Program-made: the position numbers and the translations under genes | Part shown: positions 18,269 to 28,596 of the stretch, piece after piece | How the letters are laid out: every line of letters starts with the position of its first letter | How positions within the stretch are numbered: the stretch's first letter is position 1 | Assembly: GCF_001544615.1 (NCBI RefSeq) | Contig: NZ_FCNV02000001.1 | Location: forward strand, 806,001-870,000 | Reading direction: 5' to 3' | Length of the DNA stretch: 64,000 nt | DNA from: Caballeronia concitans | Lineage (GTDB): Bacteria > Pseudomonadota > Gammaproteobacteria > Burkholderiales > Burkholderiaceae | Notes under the pieces: generated by a model | Database searches by the model: none | The model's input: only the letters and a program-made list of their open reading frames with translations | What the model was told of the DNA's origin: nothing

Positions 18269-18760
18269 TTAATGATCGTGTGGGTCTTTGTGCGGGTCCT
18301 TGTGAATAGGATCGACCCAATACACTTCCTCGGGTTCTTCGACTGCGTCGATATTCAGATTCACGACGACCGCTTCGTTGTCGCTGCGCACGAGCACGCA
18401 TTGCAGCGGTTCGTCCGTGCTCGCGTTGATTTCCTGATGCGGCACGTAAGGCGGCACGAAGATGAAATCGCCCGGACCGGCCTCGGCGGTGAATTCCAGA
18501 TGCTCGCCCCAGCGCATGCGCGCCTGGCCGCGCACGATGTAAATCACGCTTTCGAGCGCGCCGTGATGGTGCGCGCCGGTCTTCGCGTTCGGATGAATGG
18601 TGACCGTGCCCGCCCAGATTTTCTGCGCGCCGACGCGCGCCGCGTTGATGGCCGCCGCGCGGTGCATGCCCGGCGTCTGCGGCGTGTTGGTGTCGAGCTG
18701 ATCGCCCTTGATGACCTTGACGCCGTTCTCGCGCCAGTCGATGTGATGTGCGTCGCTCAT
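18269..18760 (-). CDS. cupin-domain protein
   Basis: The 163-residue protein is a single small beta-barrel cupin. Motif 1 is GAHHHGALESVIYIVRG, with metal-binding histidines and a glutamate, and motif 2 is PGDFIFVPPYVPHQE. A His/Asp-rich C-terminal tail (HKDPHKDPHDH) could add metal binding. Such proteins act as small isomerases, dioxygenases or sensors; the reaction is unknown. The start at ATG 18760 leaves out a few residues open upstream that overlap the fusA terminator. It precedes the transporter operon and may share its transcript. Its N-terminus repeats a DAHHID word found at the start of the adjacent binding protein. Confidence 0.85.
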   Translation of the reverse strand: MSDAHHIDWRENGVKVIKGDQLDTNTPQTPGMHRAAAINAARVGAQKIWAGTVTIHPNAKTGAHHHGALESVIYIVRGQARMRWGEHLEFTAEAGPGDFIFVPPYVPHQEINASTDEPLQCVLVRSDNEAVVVNLNIDAVEEPEEVYWVDPIHKDPHKDPHDH

Positions 18761-18777
18761 GGTTCGGCCCGTGGACG

Positions 18778-18820
18778 AAAAAAGTCCGTTGCCGCCACCA
18801 GCACGGGCGGGCAACGGACT
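18778..18820 (-). terminator. rho-independent terminator of fusA
   Basis: On the minus strand an 11-bp perfect stem (AGTCCGTTGCC with GGCAACGGACT) encloses a 16-base loop and is followed by six Ts. It lies about 40 bases past the fusA stop and just before the cupin start codon, separating the two. Confidence 0.85.
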
Positions 18821-18859
18821 TCCGATATTACACGCGTATCCGGCAACGGTAAGCGCGCG

Positions 18860-20965
18860 TCATTTCCCTTTCGAGTTGATGATCGCTTCCGACACGTTGT
18901 TCGGCGTTTCCGCGTAGTGCTTGAACTCCATCGTGTAGGTCGCGCGGCCCTGCGTCAGCGAGCGAAGCGACGTCGAGTAGCCGAACATTTCGGCAAGCGG
19001 CACCTCGGCGCGCACGATCTTCCCGCCGCCGCCCGCGATGTCCTCCATGCCCTGCACGATGCCGCGCCGGCTCGAGAGATCGCCCATCACGTTGCCCATG
19101 AATTCCTCGGGCGTTTCGACTTCCACGGCCATCGTCGGTTCGAGCAGCACGGGCTTCGCGCGGCGCATCGCTTCCTTGAAGGCCATCGATCCGGCCATGC
19201 GGAACGCGTTTTCGTTCGAATCGACATCGTGATAGGAGCCGAAGGTCAGCGTCACTTTCGTATCGACGACCGGATAGCCCGCCAGCACGCCCGCTTTCAG
19301 CGTTTCCTGAATACCCTTGTCGACCGCCGGAATGAACTCGCGCGGAATCACGCCGCCCTTGATGGCATCGACGAATTCGTAGCCCTTGCCCGGATCCGGC
19401 TCAAGCGTGATGACCGCGTGACCGTACTGGCCGCGCCCGCCCGACTGCTTGACGAACTTGCCCTCGACGCCTTCGACCTTGTTGCGCACCGTCTCGCGAT
19501 ACGCGACCTGCGGCTTGCCGACCGTCGCTTCCACGCCGAACTCGCGCTTCATCCGGTCGACGAGAATTTCCAGATGCAGCTCGCCCATGCCGGAGATGAT
19601 CGTCTGGCCGGATTCCTCGTCGGTCGCGACGCGGAACGACGGATCTTCCTGCGCGAGACGGTTGAGCGCGATGCCCATCTTCTCCTGGTCCGCCTTCGTC
19701 TTCGGCTCGACGGCCTGCGAAATGACCGGCTCCGGGAAGATCATGCGTTCGAGAATGATGATCTTGTCGGGATCGCAGAGCGTGTCGCCGGTCGTCGCTT
19801 CCTTCAGGCCGACCGCCGCCGCGATATCGCCCGCGCGCACTTCCTTGATTTCCTTGCGCTCGTTCGCGTGCATCTGCAGGATTCGGCCGAGCCGTTCCTT
19901 CTTGCTCTTCACCGGGTTGTAGACGGTATCGCCCGAATTCACGACGCCCGAGTACACGCGGAAGAAGATCAACTGGCCGACGAACGGATCGGTCATGATC
20001 TTGAAGGCGAGCGCGGAGAACGGCTCGTCGTCGCTCGGATGACGCTCGGCTTCCTGATCGTCCTCGGTGTGGCCGAGAATCGCGGGGACATCGACGGGCG
20101 AGGGCAGATAGTCGATCACCGCGTCGAGCATCGCCTGAACGCCCTTGTTCTTGAACGCGCTGCCGCAGAGCATCGGCACGATTTCGTTCGCGATGGTGCG
20201 CTTGCGGATCGCCGCCTTGATTTCGTCTTCGGTCAGGCTTTCGTGATCTTCGAGATACTTTTCGAGCAACTCCTCGCTCGCCTCGGCGGCGGCCTCGACC
20301 ATCTTCTCGCGCCATTCGTGCGCGACGTCCTTCAGATTGTCGGGAATGTCCTCGTACGTGAACTTGATGCCCTGGCTTTCGTCGTCCCAGACGATCGCCT
20401 TCATCTTCACGAGATCGACCACGCCCTGAAAATGATCCTCCGCGCCGATCGGAATCTGGATCGGCACCGCGACGCCCTTCAGACGCTCGCCGATCTGCCG
20501 CTGCACGCGGAAGAAGTCCGCGCCGACGCGGTCCATCTTGTTGACGAACGCGATGCGCGGCACCTTGTACTTGTTCGCCTGGCGCCACACGGTTTCTGAC
20601 TGCGGCTGCACGCCGCCGACGGAGTCGTAGACCATGCACGCGCCGTCGAGCACGCGCATGGAGCGCTCGACTTCGATCGTGAAATCGACGTGTCCCGGCG
20701 TATCGATGATGTTGATCCGGTGCTCCGGATAATTGCCGGCCATGCCTTTCCAGAACGCGGTCGTGGCGGCCGACGTGATCGTGATGCCGCGTTCCTGCTC
20801 CTGCTCCATCCAGTCCATCGTGGCCGCGCCGTCGTGGACCTCGCCGATCTTGTGGGTCACGCCGGTGTAGAAAAGGATGCGCTCGGTCGTCGTCGTTTTG
20901 CCGGCATCGATGTGAGCGCTGATCCCGATATTCCGATAGCGCTCGATGGGGGTCTTGCGGGGCAC
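18860..20965 (-). CDS. fusA: elongation factor G
   Basis: The 701-residue protein is a full-length EF-G. GTPase motifs are [13 protein letters not shown] (residues 17-29), DTPGHVDF and NKMD; domains II-V follow, with GGRGQYGH in domain IV. It moves tRNA and mRNA through the ribosome after peptide-bond formation, using GTP. Translation starts at a GTG (20965) with a strong AGGAGG six bases upstream. The gene stands alone: no rpsL, rpsG or tuf genes are beside it, so it is probably a second EF-G copy outside the str operon, a common arrangement in Burkholderia. It ends with its own terminator. Confidence 0.95.
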   Translation of the reverse strand: MPRKTPIERYRNIGISAHIDAGKTTTTERILFYTGVTHKIGEVHDGAATMDWMEQEQERGITITSAATTAFWKGMAGNYPEHRINIIDTPGHVDFTIEVERSMRVLDGACMVYDSVGGVQPQSETVWRQANKYKVPRIAFVNKMDRVGADFFRVQRQIGERLKGVAVPIQIPIGAEDHFQGVVDLVKMKAIVWDDESQGIKFTYEDIPDNLKDVAHEWREKMVEAAAEASEELLEKYLEDHESLTEDEIKAAIRKRTIANEIVPMLCGSAFKNKGVQAMLDAVIDYLPSPVDVPAILGHTEDDQEAERHPSDDEPFSALAFKIMTDPFVGQLIFFRVYSGVVNSGDTVYNPVKSKKERLGRILQMHANERKEIKEVRAGDIAAAVGLKEATTGDTLCDPDKIIILERMIFPEPVISQAVEPKTKADQEKMGIALNRLAQEDPSFRVATDEESGQTIISGMGELHLEILVDRMKREFGVEATVGKPQVAYRETVRNKVEGVEGKFVKQSGGRGQYGHAVITLEPDPGKGYEFVDAIKGGVIPREFIPAVDKGIQETLKAGVLAGYPVVDTKVTLTFGSYHDVDSNENAFRMAGSMAFKEAMRRAKPVLLEPTMAVEVETPEEFMGNVMGDLSSRRGIVQGMEDIAGGGGKIVRAEVPLAEMFGYSTSLRSLTQGRATYTMEFKHYAETPNNVSEAIINSKGK

Positions 20966-21153
20966 GTGAACCTCCTGTGGAAGATGTCATGGCGGCGCGG
21001 CGCAGGTCGTGCGCGTCGCCACGCGGCCGCCGCCGAACGTCGCGGCGGCATCGCGCCAACCTTTTCAGGATAGCGCGTCGGCAGTCTCTTTGCAGGAATC
21101 TTGCCAGGTCGCGTCGACGCGCTGAAATCGGCATCGCACGGCGTTCGCGGACG

Positions 21154-21183
21154 AAAAAAAGGCGCGTCGGAGGACGCGCCTTT
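21154..21183 (-). terminator. terminator of the DUF192 gene
   Basis: On the minus strand an 8-bp stem (GGCGCGTC with GACGCGCC, extended by A-T pairs) is followed by seven Ts, about 33 bases after the DUF192 stop. Confidence 0.85.
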
Positions 21184-21215
21184 GTCGATTGCACCGGCAA
21201 CGGTTCAATGACGGT

Positions 21216-21731
21216 TCACTGAACGCCCGGCAATCCCTTGATCTTCACGCCCGGCTTGATGCCCTTCGCCGCGAACCAGCCCTTGCTCATCTCCAGCGCA
21301 TAGACGCCGTTGTTGCGCGGGCAGTGGTTGTTCTCCGTCTCGGCCTGCATCTCGTCGATATCGGTGATCGTGCCGTCCGCGCGGATGAACGCGATCGACA
21401 GCGGGATCAGCGTGTTTTTCATCCAGAAGCAGTGCACGGCGTTCTCGTTGAACACGAAGAGCATGCCTTCGTTCGCGCCGAGCTGCGTGCGATACATGAG
21501 ACCTTGTTCGCGATCCGCGTCGCTTGCGGCGACGGCGGCATCGATCACGTACATGCCGGCGGTGAGCTTCGCGCGCGGGAATTCGGACGGTTGTTTCGCG
21601 CCGGGCGGCATGGTCTGCGCCTCGGCAAGCGGAATCGATGCGAGCGGCAGCAGCATCGCGATGAACAAGGCGCGCGCCGCGCCGGTCATGCGCGAACGCA
21701 AGGCGCGAAGAGAAAGCAACAGCGGATTCAC
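21216..21731 (-). CDS. DUF192 family exported protein
   Basis: The 171-residue protein has an N-terminal signal sequence (hydrophobic residues about 21-37, cleavage after AEA) and one DUF192 domain, recognisable from REQGLMYR, the MLFVF strand and FWMKNTLIPLSIAF. DUF192 proteins are small beta-barrel proteins of unknown function found in bacteria and archaea. It is a single-gene unit with its own terminator. The ATG at 21731 follows an AAGGAGC ribosome site. The role is unknown. Confidence 0.88.
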   Translation of the reverse strand: MNPLLLSLRALRSRMTGAARALFIAMLLPLASIPLAEAQTMPPGAKQPSEFPRAKLTAGMYVIDAAVAASDADREQGLMYRTQLGANEGMLFVFNENAVHCFWMKNTLIPLSIAFIRADGTITDIDEMQAETENNHCPRNNGVYALEMSKGWFAAKGIKPGVKIKGLPGVQ

Positions 21732-21816
21732 ACGATGCTCCTTTGAAAACGGGATTGCGGTGGTGCCGGATAACCAGCAGGCCCGCGCATGTTACTCGAA
21801 GCGCGAAGCGCAATAC

Positions 21817-21856
21817 AAAAACAAAAAGGCAGATGCCTTACGGCGATCTGCCTTTT
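21817..21856 (-). terminator. terminator of the small Ala/Lys/His-rich protein gene
   Basis: On the minus strand GGCAGAT pairs with ATCTGCC, extended by A-T pairs on both sides, and is followed by TTTTTGTTTTTG. It lies about 60 bases past the stop at 21918. Confidence 0.8.
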
Positions 21857-21917
21857 AACGCCGCAAGCGGCGGTAATGCTCGTTATTGACTTCGCTTTAC
21901 CGCCTCTTACAACGAAC

Positions 21918-22133
21918 TTACTGAGCTGCGGAAGCAGCTTCCGGTGCCGAAGCGGCAGCCTTGTGCGACTTCTTGTGCGAAGCCTTGTGTGCGTGCTTCT
22001 TCGACGACTTGTGTGCCTTCGCCGGAGCAGCAGCCGAAGCAGCGGCCGGAGCAGCAGCTTCCGGAGCCGAAGCTTGTGCGAATGCAGCCGTTGCGAACAG
22101 GCCAGCGACGAGAGCAGCGATCAGTTTGTTCAT
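21918..22133 (-). CDS. small exported Ala/Lys/His-rich protein, 71 aa
   Basis: The product has a signal peptide (MNKLIAALVAGLFATAAFAQ, cleavage after AFA) and a mature part made only of Ala/Pro/Ser runs and a central Lys/His/Ser block with repeated KSSKKHAHK-type units. It has no cysteine, tryptophan or tyrosine. Such low-complexity basic proteins resemble acid-shock-type or metal-buffering periplasmic peptides, but the role is unknown. A GAGGA ribosome site lies 7 bases before the ATG, and a terminator follows the gene, so it looks like a genuine, well-expressed monocistron. Confidence 0.75.
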   Translation of the reverse strand: MNKLIAALVAGLFATAAFAQASAPEAAAPAAASAAAPAKAHKSSKKHAHKASHKKSHKAAASAPEAASAAQ

Positions 22134-22500
22134 TTGTGAATCCTCAGCTTGAGTTGATTAACCAACGACCCGGTCAATGAGTCATGTCGGTAAACGAGCC
22201 ATCCACCTTTCGGTTGACAGTCTTATCGACAAAAGAAGTCGATACGGCTGTGAACGCTTTTCCTTTCAAATAGCCTGGAGCACACAGGTTATCGAAAGGC
22301 TAATTCGCTCATGCCGGATAGCTTTTGCACGGCATCTGTGGCGCTTAACGCATCGTGCAAACGGTCGGTTGACGCGTTTTTTCAGAGAATCGCGCGGCGA
22401 ATGAAAAAAACGTTCGCAGTGCAAGCGGCCTTGCATATTTCGATGTCGTCGACATGAAATGGCATCGCGAAGACCGCATGGGCGAATGCGATGCAATGGT
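22134..22500. other. gene-free stretch between two leftward genes
   Basis: I see no credible gene in these 367 bases. The right part lies downstream of rluE and the left part holds the leader of the small basic protein. A weak stem ending in GCGTTTTTTC near 22370-22382 points rightward, against both genes. The promoter of the small gene must lie here but no convincing -35/-10 pair was found. Confidence 0.5.
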
Positions 22501-23076
22501 TCATCGGGCACGCTGCCACGGCGAACGGTCCGGCACTTCGACCGTCTCGCCGGGCGCGAGACCGAGCGCGAAGATATCGAGCGCGCCGATCGCGACACGC
22601 ACGAGCCGCAGCGTCGGAAAACCCACGGCGGCGGTCATCCGCCTGACCTGCCGGTTCTTGCCCTCGGTGATCGCGAGTTCGATCCACGTCGTCGGAATCG
22701 CGGCGCGATAGCGGATCGGCGGATTGCGCGGCCATAGCGCCTCGATCTGTTCATCGGCGATGAACAGCGTGCTGCACGGACGCGTCACGAAGTCGCCGAG
22801 ATCGACGCCTTTCGCGAGACGCGCGAGCGTTTCTTCGCCGGGTGCGCCTTCGACTTGCGCCCAATAGCGCTTGACGAGCTTGTGACGCGGCTCGGCAATG
22901 CGCGCCTGCAGCGCGCCGTCGTCGGTGAGGAGCAGGAGCCCTTCGCTGTCGGCGTCGAGACGACCCGCGGGATAGACGCCTGGCGTCTTCACCCAGTCGC
23001 CGAGCGAGGCACGCGTCTCATGCGCCGAGAACTGGCAGATCGTGCCGAAGGGTTTATTGAGAGCGATGAGCGTCAT
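22501..23076 (-). CDS. rluE: 23S rRNA pseudouridine synthase, RluE-like
   Basis: The 191-residue protein is a short pseudouridine synthase of the RsuA/RluB/E/F group without an S4 domain. The catalytic block GRLDADSEGLLLLTDDG carries the active-site aspartate. ITEGKNRQVRRM and the late TLRLVRVAIG block are also family signatures. RluE modifies U2457 of 23S rRNA in E. coli, and the lack of an S4 domain and the size fit RluE. The protein opens directly with the ALNKPFG motif. It is monocistronic and divergent from icd. Confidence 0.88.
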   Translation of the reverse strand: MTLIALNKPFGTICQFSAHETRASLGDWVKTPGVYPAGRLDADSEGLLLLTDDGALQARIAEPRHKLVKRYWAQVEGAPGEETLARLAKGVDLGDFVTRPCSTLFIADEQIEALWPRNPPIRYRAAIPTTWIELAITEGKNRQVRRMTAAVGFPTLRLVRVAIGALDIFALGLAPGETVEVPDRSPWQRAR

Positions 23077-23295
23077 CGGGAGGCGGGGAAGGTTGGAGCG
23101 GCATCATAATGCATAATGATTCGCAAACTGTTTTCGCTGGATCGAGGGCTCCGGCCGGCACGCGGGGCATGGTTAGAATGATGTCCTGGCCATCCCCACG
23201 GACGACGCCTGGCCGTCCCCGCGCGATCCGGTCAGCTTTCGTTATTCGTCAGTGTCATTAGAGCCATTAGAGCCCGACCTTCTCTGGAGTCGACC

Positions 23296-24552
23296 ATGCC
23301 GTATCAGCACATCAAGGTACCGGCGGACGGTGAAAAAATCACCGTCAACGCGGATTTCTCGCTCAACGTCCCGGATCAGCCGATCATCCCGTATATCGAG
23401 GGCGACGGCACGGGCGTCGACATCACGCCCGTCATGATCAAGGTGGTCGATGCGGCGGTGGAGAAGGCCTACGGCGGCAAGCGCAAGATCCACTGGATGG
23501 AAACCTACGCGGGCGAGAAGGCCACGCGCGTCTACGGTCCGGACGTCTGGCTGCCGGACGAAACGCTGGATGTGGTGAAGGAATACATCGTGTCGATCAA
23601 GGGGCCGCTGACCACGCCGGTCGGCGGCGGCATCCGGTCGCTGAACGTCGCGCTTCGCCAGCAGCTCGATCTTTACGTGTGCCTGCGCCCGGTGCAGTAC
23701 TTCAAGGGCGTCCCGTCGCCGGTGCGCGAGCCGGAGAAGATCGACATGGTCATCTTCCGCGAGAACTCGGAGGACATCTACGCGGGCATCGAGTGGCCCG
23801 CCGGTTCACCCGAAGCGAAGAAGGTGATCGCGTTCCTGCGCGATGAAATGGGCGTGAAGAAGATCCGCTTTCCGGAGTCGTCGGGCCTGGGCATCAAGCC
23901 GGTGTCGCGCGAAGGCACGGAGCGGCTCGTGCGCAAGGCGATTCAATACGCGCTCGACAACAATCGCCGCTCGGTGACGCTCGTGCACAAGGGCAACATC
24001 ATGAAGTTCACGGAAGGCGCGTTCCGCGATTACGGCTACGCGCTCGCGCAGAAGGAGTTCGGCGCGGAACTGATCGACGGCGGTCCGTGGATGAAGGTGA
24101 AGCATCCGAAGACGGGCGCGGAAGTCGTCGTGAAAGACGTGATCGCCGACGCCTTCCTGCAGCAAATCCTGCTGCGCCCCGCCGAATACGACGTGATCGC
24201 CACGCTGAACCTGAACGGCGACTACATTTCGGATGCGCTCGCGGCGCAGGTGGGCGGAATCGGCATTGCGCCGGGCGCGAACATGTCGGATTCCGTTGCA
24301 ATGTTCGAAGCGACGCACGGCACGGCGCCGAAATACGCCGGCAAGGATTATGTGAATCCGGGCTCCGAAATTCTGTCCGCCGAAATGATGCTGCGCCATC
24401 TCGGCTGGACCGAAGCGGCGGATCGCATCATCGCGTCGATGGAGCGGTCGATTCTGTCGAAACGCGTCACCTACGACTTCGCCCGGCTCATGGAAGGCGC
24501 GACGCAGGTGTCGTGTTCGGCGTTCGGCGACGTGATGATCGAGAATATGTGA
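23296..24552 (+). CDS. icd: NADP-dependent isocitrate dehydrogenase
   Basis: The 418-residue protein matches the dimeric bacterial enzyme of the TCA cycle that oxidises isocitrate to 2-oxoglutarate with NADP. The substrate-binding block [12 protein letters not shown] contains S115, equivalent to the serine phosphorylated by AceK in E. coli. The catalytic and metal-binding segments [22 protein letters not shown] and [18 protein letters not shown] are intact. The ATG is preceded by a CTGGAG ribosome site. A terminator follows about 50 bases later. Confidence 0.96.
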   Translation: MPYQHIKVPADGEKITVNADFSLNVPDQPIIPYIEGDGTGVDITPVMIKVVDAAVEKAYGGKRKIHWMETYAGEKATRVYGPDVWLPDETLDVVKEYIVSIKGPLTTPVGGGIRSLNVALRQQLDLYVCLRPVQYFKGVPSPVREPEKIDMVIFRENSEDIYAGIEWPAGSPEAKKVIAFLRDEMGVKKIRFPESSGLGIKPVSREGTERLVRKAIQYALDNNRRSVTLVHKGNIMKFTEGAFRDYGYALAQKEFGAELIDGGPWMKVKHPKTGAEVVVKDVIADAFLQQILLRPAEYDVIATLNLNGDYISDALAAQVGGIGIAPGANMSDSVAMFEATHGTAPKYAGKDYVNPGSEILSAEMMLRHLGWTEAADRIIASMERSILSKRVTYDFARLMEGATQVSCSAFGDVMIENM

Positions 24553-24596
24553 GCGCTCGCGCCTCGCTTGCCATCGCCCATATTTCCCGATATTGA

Positions 24597-24637
24597 ATAA
24601 CCCCGATGGACTCCGGTCTTTCGGGGTTTTTTAATTT
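24597..24637 (+). terminator. terminator of icd
   Basis: CCCCGA pairs with TCGGGG around a partly self-pairing loop and is followed by TTTTTT. It lies about 48 bases past the icd stop. Confidence 0.85.
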
Positions 24638-24686
24638 TGTCGACGGGGGTCGCAGCGTTGCGGCTCATGCGTGAAAACGGGGGACG

Positions 24687-24715
24687 AAAAAAAACCCGGC
24701 ACGACGGCCGGGTTT
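24687..24715 (-). terminator. terminator of cspA
   Basis: On the minus strand an 8-bp stem (AACCCGGC with GCCGGGTT) with a six-base loop is followed by eight Ts, 26 bases past the cspA stop. Confidence 0.88.
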
Positions 24716-24740
24716 CACGAGGCAAAATGCAACCGACCGG

Positions 24741-24947
24741 TCAGGCAGCGTCCTGGATGTTCGATGCCTGTTTGCCCTTCGGTCCCTGGACGATCTCGAA
24801 AGAAACCTTCTGGCCTTCCTTGAGCGTCTTGAAACCGTTCATTTGAATCGCCGAGAAATGTGCGAACAGATCCTCGCCGCCTTCATCGGGCGTGATGAAT
24901 CCGTAGCCTTTCGCGTCGTTGAACCACTTGACCGTACCAGTAGACAT
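24741..24947 (-). CDS. cspA: cold-shock protein, CspA family
   Basis: The 68-residue protein is a single cold-shock OB-fold. RNP1 (KGYGFITPD) and RNP2 (DLFAHFSAI) are both present, with the usual [10 protein letters not shown] start. It binds single-stranded RNA or DNA as an RNA chaperone. The ATG lies about 8 bases after a GGGGAAGT ribosome site. A promoter on the minus strand about 140 bases upstream gives the long leader typical of cold-regulated csp genes. Several paralogues usually exist, so the letter name is a family label. Confidence 0.93.
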   Translation of the reverse strand: MSTGTVKWFNDAKGYGFITPDEGGEDLFAHFSAIQMNGFKTLKEGQKVSFEIVQGPKGKQASNIQDAA

Positions 24948-25082
24948 TCGTACTTCCCCTCTAACTCTCGTCGCAACCCGAGCACGTTCGAAAAGCTCGA
25001 CGGCTCACCCCTCAAGCCAACCGCTCCTCCTCACTAGCTCACCTCGGCCATTTTTGCCCGGAGGCCCCCGGAAAAAAGTGCC
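24948..25082 (-). promoter_or_regulatory. long 5' leader of cspA
   Basis: If transcription starts about 7 bases past the -10 at 25089, the cspA message has an untranslated leader of about 135 bases. Leaders of this length in csp messages act as RNA thermosensors in E. coli. Here the leader is GC-rich with several G runs near its start. Structure and cold response are inferred only from family behaviour. Confidence 0.5.
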
Positions 25083-25088
25083 AGTTTG

Positions 25089-25117
25089 ATTGTTGAATCT
25101 CTTAAATCGAGTGTCAA
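25089..25117 (-). promoter_or_regulatory. sigma-70 promoter for cspA
   Basis: On the minus strand TTGACA (25117-25112) and AACAAT (25094-25089) are separated by exactly 17 bases. The -35 is a perfect consensus and the -10 matches at four of six positions. Nothing else on this strand lies between it and cspA. Confidence 0.7.
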
Positions 25118-25428
25118 GATTTTTTTAGGATAGAGCTTATGCTCGTTGCAGAGATCACATTCGTAGGGTAATTCCTGCTTTGCGTGTGCGCCTCCGTCCA
25201 AGCAAGTCATCTTGAAAAGTCGCATAATCGACTCACTTGTGTGATACGCCCGGCAGCCCGCCACGGTGTTGCGGTTTGTTTTTTTTGAAGCTGTGCGATA
25301 CTGGATTCGACGAGAAGCAAGCGGGCCGCGCCGAACCGTTGGGCGCCGGCAGGATTCGATGGACGGTAGCTGCGTAACGCGCGTTTCAGTAACCCTTTCC
25401 GGTCGTTTGGCCGGTGCTGGAGCGGCAA

Positions 25429-25456
25429 TTGCGACAGCGCCCGTGTTGTTTAGAAT
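25429..25456 (+). promoter_or_regulatory. possible promoter abutting clpS (leaderless or very short leader)
   Basis: TTGCGA (25429-25434), 16 bases, then TAGAAT (25451-25456). The clpS ATG is at 25463, where transcription would be expected to begin, and there is no clear ribosome site in between. The message may therefore start at or next to the A of the start codon. Confidence 0.5.
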
Positions 25457-25462
25457 GGGTGT

Positions 25463-25773
25463 ATGGCGATTAATCCCAACAAGCAGGATGGCACGGTACT
25501 CGAGCGGCAGGAGCAGAAGCTCAAGAAGCCGTCGATGTACAAGGTGGTGCTGCTGAATGACGACTTCACGCCGATGGAATTCGTCGTGATGATCGTGCAG
25601 GAATACTTCAATAAGGATCGTGAGACTGCGACGCAGATCATGCTGAAGGTTCATCGCGAGGGCAGGGGAGTTTGTGGGGTCTACACGCGGGACATTGCGT
25701 CGACCAAAGTTGAGCAAGTCGTTAGCCATGCACGGCAGGCGGGGCATCCGCTGCAGTGCGTGATGGAGGAAGC

Positions 25774-25777
<4 letters not shown>
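25463..25777 (+). CDS. clpS: ClpS adaptor of the ClpAP protease
   Basis: The 104-residue protein is the N-end-rule adaptor. The core [19 protein letters not shown] holds the NDD residues that bind the substrate N-terminus; [13 protein letters not shown] and the ClpA-contacting C-terminal part follow. It delivers proteins with destabilising N-terminal residues (Leu, Phe, Tyr, Trp) to ClpA. The last codon and stop overlap the clpA start (ATGA), so adaptor and unfoldase are coupled. Confidence 0.95.
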
Positions 25778-28077
<2,300 letters not shown>

Positions 28078-28096
28078 TGTTTCGGCAGCACGAGTG

Positions 28097-28132
28097 AAAA
28101 ACGGCGCGGTTTCGACCGCGCCGTTTTTTTTT
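28097..28132. terminator. bidirectional terminator between clpA and dut
   Basis: A 10-bp perfect stem (ACGGCGCGGT with ACCGCGCCGT) with a four-base loop has nine Ts on the right side and five As on the left. It can end clpA rightward and the coaBC-dut operon leftward. Confidence 0.9.
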
Positions 28133-28146
28133 CGCCTCGAAGAAGC

Positions 28147-28593
28147 TCAGTGCTTGCCCGTGCTGCCGAAGCCGCCCGCGCCGCGCTCGCTCGCTTCGAA
28201 GTCGTCGACGATATTGAACTGCGCCTGCACGACCGGCACGATCACGAGTTGCGCGAGCCGTTCCATCGGATTGAGCGTAAACGCGGTATCGCCGCGATTC
28301 CACGTCGAGACCATCAGTTGGCCTTGATAATCCGAATCGATCAGCCCGACGAGATTGCCGAGCACGATGCCGTGCTTATGGCCGAGACCCGAGCGCGGCA
28401 GGATGAGCGCGGCATAGCCGGGATCGGCGAGGTGAATGGCGAGGCCGGTCGGCACGAGCACCGTCTGATGCGGCTCGATGACGAGCGGCGCATCCAGACA
28501 CGCACGCAGGTCGAGGCCCGCGCTGCCGGGCGTCGCGTAGGCGGGCATGAAGTCGCGCATGCGCGCGTCGAGAATCTTGACGTCGAGTTTCAT
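28147..28593 (-). CDS. dut: dUTP diphosphatase
   Basis: The 148-residue trimeric dUTPase has all five family motifs, including [29 protein letters not shown] with the catalytic aspartate, RGDTAF-type and the C-terminal [11 protein letters not shown]. It hydrolyses dUTP to dUMP, keeping uracil out of DNA and feeding thymidylate synthesis. It is the last gene of a leftward operon after coaBC and a monooxygenase, three bases after the latter. Confidence 0.95.
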   Translation of the reverse strand: MKLDVKILDARMRDFMPAYATPGSAGLDLRACLDAPLVIEPHQTVLVPTGLAIHLADPGYAALILPRSGLGHKHGIVLGNLVGLIDSDYQGQLMVSTWNRGDTAFTLNPMERLAQLVIVPVVQAQFNIVDDFEASERGAGGFGSTGKH

Positions 28594-28596
28594 GGT

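Noticed and set aside
18149-20599. 816-codon open frame opposite fusA
   Set aside because: It is the antisense shadow of a conserved EF-G gene; composition is Arg/His/Asp-rich with no family likeness. The same holds for long frames opposite ileS (31892-34222), the double ATPase (12257-14641) and cysB (61138-63708).
25034-25225. Possible 63-residue leftward gene with CDLC motif upstream of cspA
   Set aside because: The frame spans the consensus cspA promoter at 25089-25117, has no ribosome site, and its end lies in the cspA leader, so it is most likely chance.
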